From Alphaproteobacteria bacterium (lineage in GTDB: Bacteria; Pseudomonadota; Alphaproteobacteria; Rhodobacterales; Rhodobacteraceae): a stretch of 9,736 nt of DNA. Made by a program: the position numbers and the translations under genes. The stretch's first letter is position 1; each line of letters opens with the position of its first letter. Positions 1 to 5,510 of the stretch are shown here, piece by piece. Where the stretch lies: NCBI GenBank assembly GCA_030425945.1, contig JAUHZL010000075.1, positions 1-9,736 on the forward strand. The letters are read 5' to 3'. The notes beneath the pieces were generated by a model. That model saw only the letters and a list, made by a program, of their open reading frames with translations. It did no database searches and was not told the origin of the DNA.

Positions 1-921
1 GTCGGACGATCCCTGCGGGACGATCGGCTTGATGTCGTCGCCGTAGTCCCCGAAATAGCTCGACGCCATCCGGATCTCGTGGCTCTTCATCCAGTTCAGG
101 TTGCCCTTCAGGGTGTTGATCTCGCCGTTATGGGCGAGCATCCGGAACGGCTGCGCCAGCCACCACTGCGGGAAGGTGTTGGTGGAATAGCGCTGGTGAT
201 AGATCGCGAAGGCCGAGATGAAGCGCTCGTCCATCAGGTCCGGGTAGAACTCGCCGACCTGCTCGGCCAGCATCATGCCCTTGTAGATGATCGACCGGCA
301 CGACAGCGAACAGACGTAGAGCCCGCTGACCTGCGCCGCGGCGGCGGCCTTCTCGATCCGGCGGCGGATCACGTAGAGCTCGCGCTCGAAGGTCTCTTCG
401 TCGACGCCCTTGGAATTCGAGATCAGGATCTGCTCGATCTCGGGCCGGGTCGCGTTCGCCTTCTCGCCGAGGCACGAGACATCCACCGGCACATGCCGCC
501 AGCCGTAGATGTAATAGCCCATCCGCAGCACTTCGGTCTCGACGATGGTGCGCCCGGTCTCCTGCGCGCCGAAATCGGCCCGCGGCAGGAAGATCTGGCC
601 GACGGCGAACAGCCGGTCCTCGGCCGGGGTGTGGCCGGTGTGGCGGATCTGGTCCTTGAAGAACTCGACCGGGATCTGGACATGGATGCCCGCGCCGTCG
701 CCGGTCTTGCCGTCGGCATCGACCGCACCGCGGTGCCAGACCGCCTTGAGCGCGGTCAGACCGGCCTCGACCACCTTGCGCGAGCGCGCGCCGTCGATGT
801 CGACCACCAGGCCGACGCCGCAGGACGAATGCTCGTCGGTCGGGTCGTACATCCCGGCTTCGGCCATGCGGGCGCGCTTGGCTTCTTCGCGGGCGACCCA
901 GGCGGCATCAAACTTCGTCAT
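1..921 (-). CDS. gltB: Glutamate synthase (NADPH) large subunit, N-terminal part (runs off the left edge)
   Basis: Large (alpha) subunit of GOGAT, which transfers the amide nitrogen of glutamine to 2-oxoglutarate to give glutamate in the cytoplasm. Only the first 307 codons are here, all within the class II glutamine amidotransferase domain; the family is usually about 1500 residues. Seen: a 33-residue leader before Cys34 in SSCGVG, the expected N-terminal nucleophile exposed by propeptide removal; Arg64 in the HRGAVDADGKTGDGAG stretch; and the AHNGEI motif at 263-268 supplying the Asn-Gly oxyanion hole. The ATG is preceded by an AAGGAGAGA ribosome binding site on the minus strand, and the leader length suits the family. 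It lies 179 bp downstream of gltD on the same strand. The reading frame is open to the window edge with no stop. A long open frame on the opposite strand is a composition shadow. Identification is secure. Confidence 0.97.
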   Translation of the reverse strand, partial: MTKFDAAWVAREEAKRARMAEAGMYDPTDEHSSCGVGLVVDIDGARSRKVVEAGLTALKAVWHRGAVDADGKTGDGAGIHVQIPVEFFKDQIRHTGHTPAEDRLFAVGQIFLPRADFGAQETGRTIVETEVLRMGYYIYGWRHVPVDVSCLGEKANATRPEIEQILISNSKGVDEETFERELYVIRRRIEKAAAAAQVSGLYVCSLSCRSIIYKGMMLAEQVGEFYPDLMDERFISAFAIYHQRYSTNTFPQWWLAQPFRMLAHNGEINTLKGNLNWMKSHEIRMASSYFGDYGDDIKPIVPQGSSD

Positions 922-943
922 GTCTCTCTCCTTCCCGAAGAGT

Positions 944-958
944 CCCCGGTGTCCGGGG
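944..958 (-). other. Small GC hairpin in the gltB leader
   Basis: CCCCGG and CCGGGG pair as a 6-bp all-GC stem with a TGT/ACA triloop, ending about 13 nt before the gltB ribosome binding site. On the minus-strand transcript it would lie just upstream of the AAGGAGAGA sequence without covering it. It may protect or mark the 5' end of a gltB mRNA, or mean nothing. Confidence 0.35.
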
Positions 959-982
959 CACTTGTCCCTTCCGCCGCGATCC

Positions 983-1001
983 GGGTCAGCGGGGCTGACC
1001 C
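983..1001 (-). promoter_or_regulatory. Palindrome/hairpin upstream of gltB, GTCAG-N5-CTGAC class
   Basis: GGGTCAGC and GCTGACCC form a perfect 8-bp inverted repeat around GGG. Inside it (985-999) is GTCAG-N5-CTGAC, identical in half-sites and spacing to the palindrome upstream of gltD. Its centre is about 71 bp before the gltB start. As DNA it could be an operator; it fits the T-N11-A pattern of LysR-type regulators. As RNA it would be a short stable hairpin. No T-run follows on the minus strand. Confidence 0.45.
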
Positions 1002-1047
1002 ATGGGGGACGCGGCGGTGTCGCTGCCCGGCAGATTGCTGCGGTGCA

Positions 1048-1091
1048 ATACCGACGTGATACCGACGTGGAACCGACGTCCTGCCGACGCC
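1048..1091. repeat. 11-bp tandem repeat, four units, in the gltD-gltB spacer
   Basis: Two exact adjacent copies of ATACCGACGTG (1048-1058 and 1059-1069) are followed by GAACCGACGTC (1070-1080, 8 of 11 the same) and CTGCCGACGCC (1081-1091, 7 of 11). The CCGACG core is kept in all four. The 11-bp period is close to one DNA helical turn, so the cores face the same side. It is non-coding and begins directly after the gltD stop. It may be a protein-binding array or simply slippage-generated DNA. Confidence 0.8.
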
Positions 1092-1100
1092 GGTTTCACC

Positions 1101-2534
1101 TTATTCTGCGGCCACGACCGCGTTTTTCTGCAGTGCGGCGAGAATGGCCTCGGCCGCGTCGCGCCCATCGCGGATCGCCCAGACCACAAGGCTGGCGCCG
1201 CGCACGATATCCCCGGCCGCGTAGACCCCCGGCAGGTTCGTCTCGTGGGTGCGGAAGTTGGCCTTGATGGTGCCCCAGCGGGTCACCTCCAGTTCCGGCA
1301 CGCCCCAGAGGCTCGGCAGCGGCTCGGGCTCGAAGCCCAGCGCCTTGATCACCAGGTCGGCGGGCTCGACGTAGTCCGCACCGGGGATTTCCTCCGGCAT
1401 CTGCCGCCCGGTCGCGTCCGGCTCGCCCAGCTTCATGCGCTGGACATGGACACCGTCGACCGGCTCGCCGGAAAAGCCCTTGGGCGCAGAAAGCCAGACG
1501 AACTCCACGCCCTCTTCCTCGGCGTTCTGCACTTCGCGCTGGCTGCCCGGCATGTTGGCCCGGTCCCGGCGGTACAGGCATTTGACGCTGGTCGCGCCCT
1601 GCCGGATCGCGGTGCGCACGCAGTCCATCGCGGTGTCGCCGCCGCCGATGACGACGACGCGCTTGCCCTCGGCGTTCAGTTCCCCGGAAGTGAATTCCGG
1701 CACGTCGTCGCCGAAGCCGACCCGGTTCGAGGCGGTCAGGTAGTCGATCGCCCGCACGATGCCGGCAGCCCCCGCGCCCGGCCCGCCGAGGTCGCGCGAC
1801 TTGTAGACCCCGGTCGCGATGACCACGAAGTCATGCTTGGCGCGCAGGTCGGCGAACGAGATATCCTCGCCCACGCTGCAGTTCAGCCGCATGGTAACGC
1901 CGCCCGCTTCCAGCTGCGCCATGCGGGCCATCACCACGTCCTTCTCCAGCTTGAAGCCGGGGATGCCGTAGGTCAGCAGGCCGCCGCCACGGTCATAGCG
2001 GTCGTAGACGGTGACCTGAAGACCGGCGCGGCGCAGCATGTCGGCCGCCGCAAGCCCGCCCGGACCGGCCCCGATGATGCCGACGCTCTCGGGCCGCTCG
2101 ACAGTCGGGGTGATCGGCTTGACCCAGCCCTCCTCCCAGGCGGTGTCGGTGATGTATTTCTCGACCGAACCGATGGTGACCGTGCCATGGCCCGACTGCT
2201 CGATCACGCAGTTGCCCTCGCACAGCCGGTCCTGCGGGCAGATGCGGCCGCAGATCTCGGGGAAGGTGTTGGTGGCCTGGCTGATCTCGTAGGCTTCCTG
2301 CAGCCGCCCTTCGGCCGTCAGCTTCAGCCAGTCGGGGATGTTGTTGTGCAGCGGGCAATGCGACTGGCAGTAGGGCACGCCACACTGGCTGCACCGCCCG
2401 GCCTGCTCGGCCGCCTTCTCGCGGGCATACTCCGCGTAGATTTCCTGGAAGTCCTTCGAGCGCGCCTCGGCCGCCCGCTTCTCGGGCATCTCCTTGGCCA
2501 CCGTCACGAACCTGAGCATCTTCTGCGTCGCCAT
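1101..2534 (-). CDS. gltD: Glutamate synthase (NADPH) small subunit
   Basis: Beta subunit of GOGAT: it oxidises NADPH with FAD and passes electrons through iron-sulfur clusters to GltB. 477 aa, the normal length. Seen in order: two N-terminal cysteine groups (C48, C51, C56, C60 and C95, C99, C105, C109) for 4Fe-4S clusters; FAD-binding GAGPGG at 155-160; NADPH-binding GGGDTA at 297-302; and a C-terminal AAGDIVRGASLVVWAIRDGR stretch near 439-458 that closes the FAD site. The start chosen is the ATG beginning MATQKMLRF, with a GGGAG ribosome binding site 8 nt upstream; an in-frame ATG 16 codons earlier lacks a family match. It is the first gene of the gltD-gltB pair, the reverse of the E. coli order. 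Its upstream region carries a palindrome and an FNR-like box (listed separately). Identification is secure; small differences in the start are possible. Confidence 0.97.
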   Translation of the reverse strand: MATQKMLRFVTVAKEMPEKRAAEARSKDFQEIYAEYAREKAAEQAGRCSQCGVPYCQSHCPLHNNIPDWLKLTAEGRLQEAYEISQATNTFPEICGRICPQDRLCEGNCVIEQSGHGTVTIGSVEKYITDTAWEEGWVKPITPTVERPESVGIIGAGPGGLAAADMLRRAGLQVTVYDRYDRGGGLLTYGIPGFKLEKDVVMARMAQLEAGGVTMRLNCSVGEDISFADLRAKHDFVVIATGVYKSRDLGGPGAGAAGIVRAIDYLTASNRVGFGDDVPEFTSGELNAEGKRVVVIGGGDTAMDCVRTAIRQGATSVKCLYRRDRANMPGSQREVQNAEEEGVEFVWLSAPKGFSGEPVDGVHVQRMKLGEPDATGRQMPEEIPGADYVEPADLVIKALGFEPEPLPSLWGVPELEVTRWGTIKANFRTHETNLPGVYAAGDIVRGASLVVWAIRDGRDAAEAILAALQKNAVVAAE

Positions 2535-2588
2535 AGCCGCTCCCAATTTCTGTCGCGCCCGTTTACTCTCAGACCAGATCAAAGAAAA

Positions 2589-2603
2589 GTCAGAGCCACT
2601 GAC
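2589..2603. promoter_or_regulatory. GTCAG-N5-CTGAC palindrome upstream of gltD
   Basis: A perfect 5-bp inverted repeat with a 5-bp spacer, centred 62 bp before the gltD start. It matches the palindrome upstream of gltB exactly in both half-sites and in spacing. It contains a T-N11-A arrangement with dyad symmetry, as in LysR-family boxes. The regulator is unknown; no regulator gene lies in the window. Confidence 0.45.
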
Positions 2604-2612
2604 CTAAATCAA
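2599..2612 (-). promoter_or_regulatory. Possible FNR/FnrL-type box upstream of gltD
   Basis: On the minus strand the sequence is TTGAT-TTAG-GTCAG, matching the TTGAY-N4-RTCAA FNR/CRP-family consensus at 9 of 10 positions. It begins about 65 bp before the gltD start and overlaps the right half of the palindrome at 2589-2603. Oxygen- or redox-linked control of GOGAT would be plausible in this group, but a single near-match is weak evidence. Confidence 0.3.
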
Positions 2613-2662
2613 GTATTCCTCGCGCTCCACCGACCAGCCGTTGCCAGAATCGTGGATTTTAT

Positions 2663-2677
2663 GTCAATCATGCTGAC
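2663..2677. promoter_or_regulatory. GTCAA-N5-CTGAC near-palindrome in the gltD/uppP divergent region
   Basis: Nine of ten half-site positions match the two perfect copies, with the same 5-bp spacer. Its centre is 74 bp from the copy at 2589-2603 (about seven helical turns) and 78 bp before the uppP start. It could be a second operator for gltD or one for uppP. Confidence 0.35.
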
Positions 2678-2747
2678 CTTCTTGGCGCATTTCCTTTTTG
2701 CGACGCGGCATTAGGGTCAGCTCAGCGAATCATCAGGCCCCCTCAGA

Positions 2748-3551
2748 ATGACCCTCTTCCACCTCCTCATGCTGGCCGTGATCCAGGGGATCACGGAATT
2801 CCTGCCCATCTCGTCGTCCGGGCACCTCATCCTCTACCCGCTGCTCACCGGCGCGCCCGATCAGGGGCTGGCCATCGACGTTGCGGTGCATGTCGGCACC
2901 CTCGGCGCGGTCATCTTCTACTTCTGGTCGGACGTGGCCCGGGCCCTGGCCGGCCTGCCGAAGCTGCTGCGCTGGCAGATCGACGACCAGGGCGCCTGGC
3001 TGGCGCTGTGCCTCGTGGTCGCGACGATCCCGGTGGTCGTGGCCGGCCTGCTGCTCAAGCTGAGCGGGCTCGACGTCATGATGCGGTCGGTGGCGGTGAT
3101 CGGCTGGACCATGCTGATCTTCGGCATCGTGCTGTGGTGGGCGGACCAGCAGTTCGACCACGTCCGCACCGCCGAACAGTGGACGCTGAAGCACGCGATC
3201 ATCCTCGGCCTCTGGCAGGTCATCGCGCTGATTCCGGGCACATCGCGCTCGGGCATCACGATCACCGGCGCGCGGGTCCTGGGGTACAAGCGCGAGGACG
3301 CGGCGCGGCTGTCGATGCTGATGTCGATCCCGACCATTCTCGCGTCCGGCGTCCTGCTCGGGGCCGATGTCGTGGGGCAGGCCGATTTCGCGATGCTGCG
3401 CGATGGCGCGATCGGGGCGGCCTTCGCCTTTGTCGCGGCCTATGCGGCGCTGTCGCTGATGATGCGGTTCCTCAAGGTCTACAGCTACACGCCCTACGTG
3501 ATCTATCGCGTGATCCTCGGCGCGGTGCTGCTGGTCATCGCCTACACCTGA
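2748..3551 (+). CDS. uppP: Undecaprenyl-diphosphate phosphatase (BacA/UppP)
   Basis: Integral membrane enzyme that dephosphorylates undecaprenyl diphosphate to the monophosphate lipid carrier used for peptidoglycan and other envelope polymers; overexpression of this family gives bacitracin resistance. 267 aa, close to the 273 of E. coli. Seen: N-terminal QGITEFLPISSSGH, with Q13 and E17 forming the (E/Q)xxxE motif and S22-S24 and H26 in the active site; HVGTLGAV at 48-55; PGTSRSG at 163-169 with R167; and several hydrophobic membrane helices throughout, ending in VILGAVLLVIAYT. The start ATG begins at the conserved MTLFHLLMLAVIQG. Its ribosome binding site is poor (CCCCCTCAGA upstream), so translation may be weak or use another mode. 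It is divergent from gltD and convergent with the NDUFA9-like gene. Identification is secure. Confidence 0.96.
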   Translation: MTLFHLLMLAVIQGITEFLPISSSGHLILYPLLTGAPDQGLAIDVAVHVGTLGAVIFYFWSDVARALAGLPKLLRWQIDDQGAWLALCLVVATIPVVVAGLLLKLSGLDVMMRSVAVIGWTMLIFGIVLWWADQQFDHVRTAEQWTLKHAIILGLWQVIALIPGTSRSGITITGARVLGYKREDAARLSMLMSIPTILASGVLLGADVVGQADFAMLRDGAIGAAFAFVAAYAALSLMMRFLKVYSYTPYVIYRVILGAVLLVIAYT

Positions 3552-3555
3552 ACGG

Positions 3556-3593
3556 AAAAAGGGCCCGGGGCACGACGTCGCGCCCCGGGCCCT
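3556..3593 (-). terminator. Intrinsic terminator between uppP and the NDUFA9-like gene
   Basis: A perfect 12-bp stem (3560-3571 with 3582-3593) of almost pure G/C around a 10-nt loop. On the minus strand it is followed by TTTTTCC, so it is a classical terminator for the NDUFA9-like gene, starting 27 bp past its stop. On the plus strand it starts 8 bp after the uppP stop but is followed by GTTGGTCC, a poor T-run, so it should end uppP transcripts less well while still blocking 3' decay. Confidence 0.85.
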
Positions 3594-3619
3594 GTTGGTC
3601 CGTCGGGTGGCAGAGCGCG

Positions 3620-4603
3620 TCAGGCGCGCAGGTTCTTGGCCGAGTCGGTGATGTCGTCATATTGCCCGGTCGGACGGAACCGCCAGAGGTAGGACGACAG
3701 GACCGAGTCGAGCGCCGTCGGCTCGATCCCCAGATCGGCGAAAGTCCGGGTCTGTCCGGTCACCACGTTGTCCCGCTTGAGGTTGCGCACCTGGTCCCGG
3801 GTCAGGATGCCGTTGTGGAACAGCCCGACGGTGACCGCCTGCGCCATGTCGAGCACGAAGCCCATCAGGCCCGCGATCGGGAACGGCACGCCGAGGATCA
3901 GGCGGCGGCGGTGAATCACGGTCAGCATCTGCTGCATCAGCGCGCGGAAGGTCTTCACCTCCGGCCCGCCCAGCTCGTAGATGCCCGGCGCGGCCTCGCC
4001 CAGCACGCCCTTCACGGCGGCGGCCGCGACGTCCTCGACGTAGACCGGCTGGAACTTCGTCGCGCCCCCGACCACCGGCAGGATCGGCCCGAAGCGCGCC
4101 ATGCTGGCGAACCGGTTGAAGAAGACGTCTTCCGGACCGAACACGATGGAGGGCCGCAGGATCACGGCGTCGGGCATGTGACGCAGAACCTCGGCCTCGC
4201 CCAGCGCCTTGGTGCGGGCATAGTCGCTGGCGGACGCGGCATCCGCGCCGATCGCAGAGACATGGACCATCCGGGCGATGCCCTTCTCGGCGGCGATGCG
4301 GGCGATCCGGGCGGCCCCCTGAAGCTGCACCGGCTCGAAGGTGTTCTTGCCCTCGGGCGCGAGGATGCCGACGCAGTTGACCACGGCATCGGCCCCGTCC
4401 ATCGCGGCCGCCACCGAGGCGTCGTCCCGGATGTTGCAAAGGACCGGCTCGACCTGCCCGACCACACCGTAGGGGCGGACGAACAGGGCTTCGTTCGGGC
4501 GACGCACCGCCACCCGCACACGCCACCCGGCCTGGGCCATCCGACGCGCGATATAGCGACCGACAAAGCCCGATCCGCCGTAGATCGTGACGAGGTTCGA
4601 CAT
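3620..4603 (-). CDS. Complex I NDUFA9 subunit family protein (atypical SDR, NAD(P)-binding)
   Basis: 327 aa protein of the extended/atypical short-chain dehydrogenase fold, resembling the mitochondrial complex I accessory subunit NDUFA9 and bacterial relatives often annotated as NAD-dependent epimerases. Seen: an N-terminal Rossmann motif GGSGFVG at 9-15; VVNCVGILAP at 74-83 after the fourth strand; S116, Y128 and K132 in the YARTK pattern of the SDR active site; LRPSIVFGPED at 149-159; and VYVEDVAAA at 187-195. The start is the ATG of MSNLVTIYGG, with a GGAGGAG ribosome binding site; an upstream in-frame ATG would add 23 low-complexity residues before the Rossmann strand. It stands alone on the minus strand with its own terminator and a possible promoter at 4633-4661. 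Whether it binds complex I or acts in quinone or lipid metabolism is not shown by the sequence. Confidence 0.88.
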   Translation of the reverse strand: MSNLVTIYGGSGFVGRYIARRMAQAGWRVRVAVRRPNEALFVRPYGVVGQVEPVLCNIRDDASVAAAMDGADAVVNCVGILAPEGKNTFEPVQLQGAARIARIAAEKGIARMVHVSAIGADAASASDYARTKALGEAEVLRHMPDAVILRPSIVFGPEDVFFNRFASMARFGPILPVVGGATKFQPVYVEDVAAAAVKGVLGEAAPGIYELGGPEVKTFRALMQQMLTVIHRRRLILGVPFPIAGLMGFVLDMAQAVTVGLFHNGILTRDQVRNLKRDNVVTGQTRTFADLGIEPTALDSVLSSYLWRFRPTGQYDDITDSAKNLRA

Positions 4604-4632
4604 GGCTGGCTCCTCCGTCTGGGGTCTTGCCG

Positions 4633-4661
4633 GGGATACCGGCACGGCCCTCGCCGGGCAA
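4633..4661 (-). promoter_or_regulatory. Possible promoter of the NDUFA9-like gene
   Basis: On the minus strand TTGCCC (4656-4661) and TATCCC (4633-4638) are 17 bp apart, giving a leader of about 20-25 nt. The match is moderate (4/6 and 3/6), and the missing final T of the -10 is common in alphaproteobacterial promoters. It is supported mainly by its position. Confidence 0.3.
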
Positions 4662-4709
4662 GGCGCAAACACGTCGCGGGCAGGCGGAAAGAAAGCCGAT
4701 TTATTGCCG

Positions 4710-4738
4710 TTGACACCCCCCGCGGCCCCGATTACACC
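4710..4738 (+). promoter_or_regulatory. Promoter of tRNA-Leu
   Basis: A perfect -35 TTGACA (4710-4715) is followed after 17 bp by TACACC (4733-4738). This puts transcription start about 10 nt before the mature tRNA. The -10 is poor and lacks the final T, a pattern known for Rhodobacter promoters that depend on the activator CarD. The spacer is almost pure C/G. Position and the perfect -35 make this the best promoter in the window. Confidence 0.6.
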
Positions 4739-4755
4739 CCGCCCTCACGACACCG

Positions 4756-4842
4756 GCCCAGGTGGCGGAATTGGTAGACGCGCTGGTTTCAGGTACCAGT
4801 GGCCGAAAGGTCGTGGAGGTTCGAGTCCTCTCCTGGGCACCA
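4756..4842 (+). tRNA. tRNA-Leu (anticodon CAG)
   Basis: 87 nt, type II tRNA. The acceptor arms GCCCAGG (4756-4762) and CCTGGGC (4832-4838) pair fully, followed by discriminator A and an encoded CCA (4840-4842). The anticodon stem CTGGT/ACCAG encloses the loop TTCAGGT with anticodon CAG at 4790-4792, reading CUG, the dominant leucine codon in these genes. A long variable arm (around GGCCGAAAGGTC) and a T-arm with GTTCGAGTC are present. No terminator follows before rnd, 42 nt downstream. Confidence 0.97.
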
Positions 4843-4884
4843 TTCCCGAGCCACCCCCGGAGGGATCGAGACTTGGGAGGTTCC

Positions 4885-5496
4885 GTGACCCACACCCTGC
4901 ACCATCGCGACCTTCCGGACGGGCTCGACCTCGGCCCGGTCGTTGCCATCGACACCGAAACCATGGGGCTGAACCCGCACCGCGACCGGCTGTGCGTGGT
5001 GCAGCTGTCGTCCGGCGACGGGACCGCCCATCTCGTCCAGATCGAGAAGGGTCAGACCGAGGCCCCGAACCTGTGCCGCATGCTGACCGATCCGGCGGTG
5101 CTGAAGCTGTTCCACTACGGGCGCTTCGACATCGCGGTGCTTCTCAAGACCTTCGGCGTTCTGACCGCGCCGGTCTATTGCACCAAGATCGCCTCGAAGC
5201 TGGTCCGGACCTACACCGACCGCCACGGGCTGAAGGTGCTTCTGCAGGAAATCCTGGACGTGGACATCTCGAAGCAGCAGCAGTCCAGCGACTGGGGCGC
5301 GGCCAAGCTGACCCCGGCGCAGGTGGAATACGCGGCCTCCGACGTGCTGTACCTGCACCGGCTGCGCGACGCCCTCGACGGCATGTTGGCGCGCGAGGAC
5401 CGGACCGCCGTGGCCGCGTCATGCTTCGCGTTCTTGCCGACGCGGGCGAAGCTGGACCTGATGGGCTGGCCCGACCTCGACATCTTCTCGCATTAA
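4885..5496 (+). CDS. rnd: Ribonuclease D (single DEDDy exonuclease domain)
   Basis: 3'-5' exoribonuclease; this family trims 3' ends of tRNA precursors and other stable RNAs. 203 aa. Seen: DTE at 23-25 (D23 and E25, motif I), HYGRFD at 77-82 (D82, motif II), and YAASD at 149-153 (Y149 and D153, motif III of the DEDDy type). The two C-terminal HRDC domains of E. coli RNase D (about 375 aa) are absent; the short form is usual in this bacterial group. The start is GTG with GGGAGG four bases upstream and begins MTHTLHHRDLPDGLDLG, aligning with short family members. The frame stays open upstream into the tRNA gene, so automatic start calls may wrongly extend it. It is the first protein gene after tRNA-Leu, with kpsF 14 bp downstream. 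Confidence 0.93.
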   Translation: MTHTLHHRDLPDGLDLGPVVAIDTETMGLNPHRDRLCVVQLSSGDGTAHLVQIEKGQTEAPNLCRMLTDPAVLKLFHYGRFDIAVLLKTFGVLTAPVYCTKIASKLVRTYTDRHGLKVLLQEILDVDISKQQQSSDWGAAKLTPAQVEYAASDVLYLHRLRDALDGMLAREDRTAVAASCFAFLPTRAKLDLMGWPDLDIFSH

Positions 5497-5510
5497 CGGG
5501 TCACCCGGAC

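Larger units (their letters stand above)
922..1100 (-). other. Structured spacer between gltD and gltB
   Basis: These 179 bp hold no gene I can support. Reading in the gltD-to-gltB direction, a tandem repeat begins 9 bp after the gltD stop. It is followed by an 8-bp perfect hairpin containing the GTCAG-N5-CTGAC palindrome, a second 6-bp hairpin, and the gltB ribosome binding site. No T-run follows either hairpin, so these do not look like classical terminators. They could be operators, RNA processing or stability elements, or an attenuation device. Whether gltB has its own promoter cannot be decided from sequence. Confidence 0.6.
2535..2747. other. Divergent intergenic region gltD / uppP
   Basis: 213 bp with no gene, more A/T-rich than its surroundings, as expected for promoter DNA. 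It should hold promoters for both divergent genes. I see no sigma-70 hexamer pair good enough to name; TTGCCA at 2641-2646 is the best lone -35-like hexamer. The palindromes and FNR-like box listed separately lie in it. A clear ribosome binding site is present for gltD and not for uppP. Confidence 0.6.
4604..4755. other. Divergent intergenic region NDUFA9-like gene / tRNA-Leu
   Basis: 152 bp without a gene. It holds the two promoter candidates listed separately and the NDUFA9-like ribosome binding site. Nothing else is recognisable. Confidence 0.6.

Noticed and set aside
79..1059. 326-codon open frame on the plus strand opposite gltB
   Set aside because: No recognisable domain, Arg/Asp/Gly/Ala-rich as expected for the antisense of a GC-rich gene, and it fully overlaps well-conserved gltB.
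2683..2703. Possible sigma-54 promoter (TTGGCG ... TTTGCG) upstream of uppP
   Set aside because: The GG and GC elements are 14 bp apart instead of the required 10.
1002..2714. 570-codon plus-strand open frame opposite gltD
   Set aside because: Antisense shadow: low-complexity His/Asp/Gly/Arg-rich translation, no ribosome binding site, and gltD on the other strand has full cofactor motifs.
3008..4777. 589-codon plus-strand open frame across the uppP end, terminator and NDUFA9-like gene
   Set aside because: It crosses a real terminator and two real genes in other frames; its composition is typical of a shadow frame.
4762..4884. Upstream in-frame extension of rnd into the tRNA gene (start at 4762)
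   Set aside because: These codons lie in tRNA-Leu and its trailer; the GTG at 4885 has a ribosome binding site and gives the family N-terminus.
4587..5510. In-frame upstream extension of kdsD over rnd and the tRNA
   Set aside because: No SIS-family similarity in the extension; the ATG at 5511 gives the normal 321-aa length.
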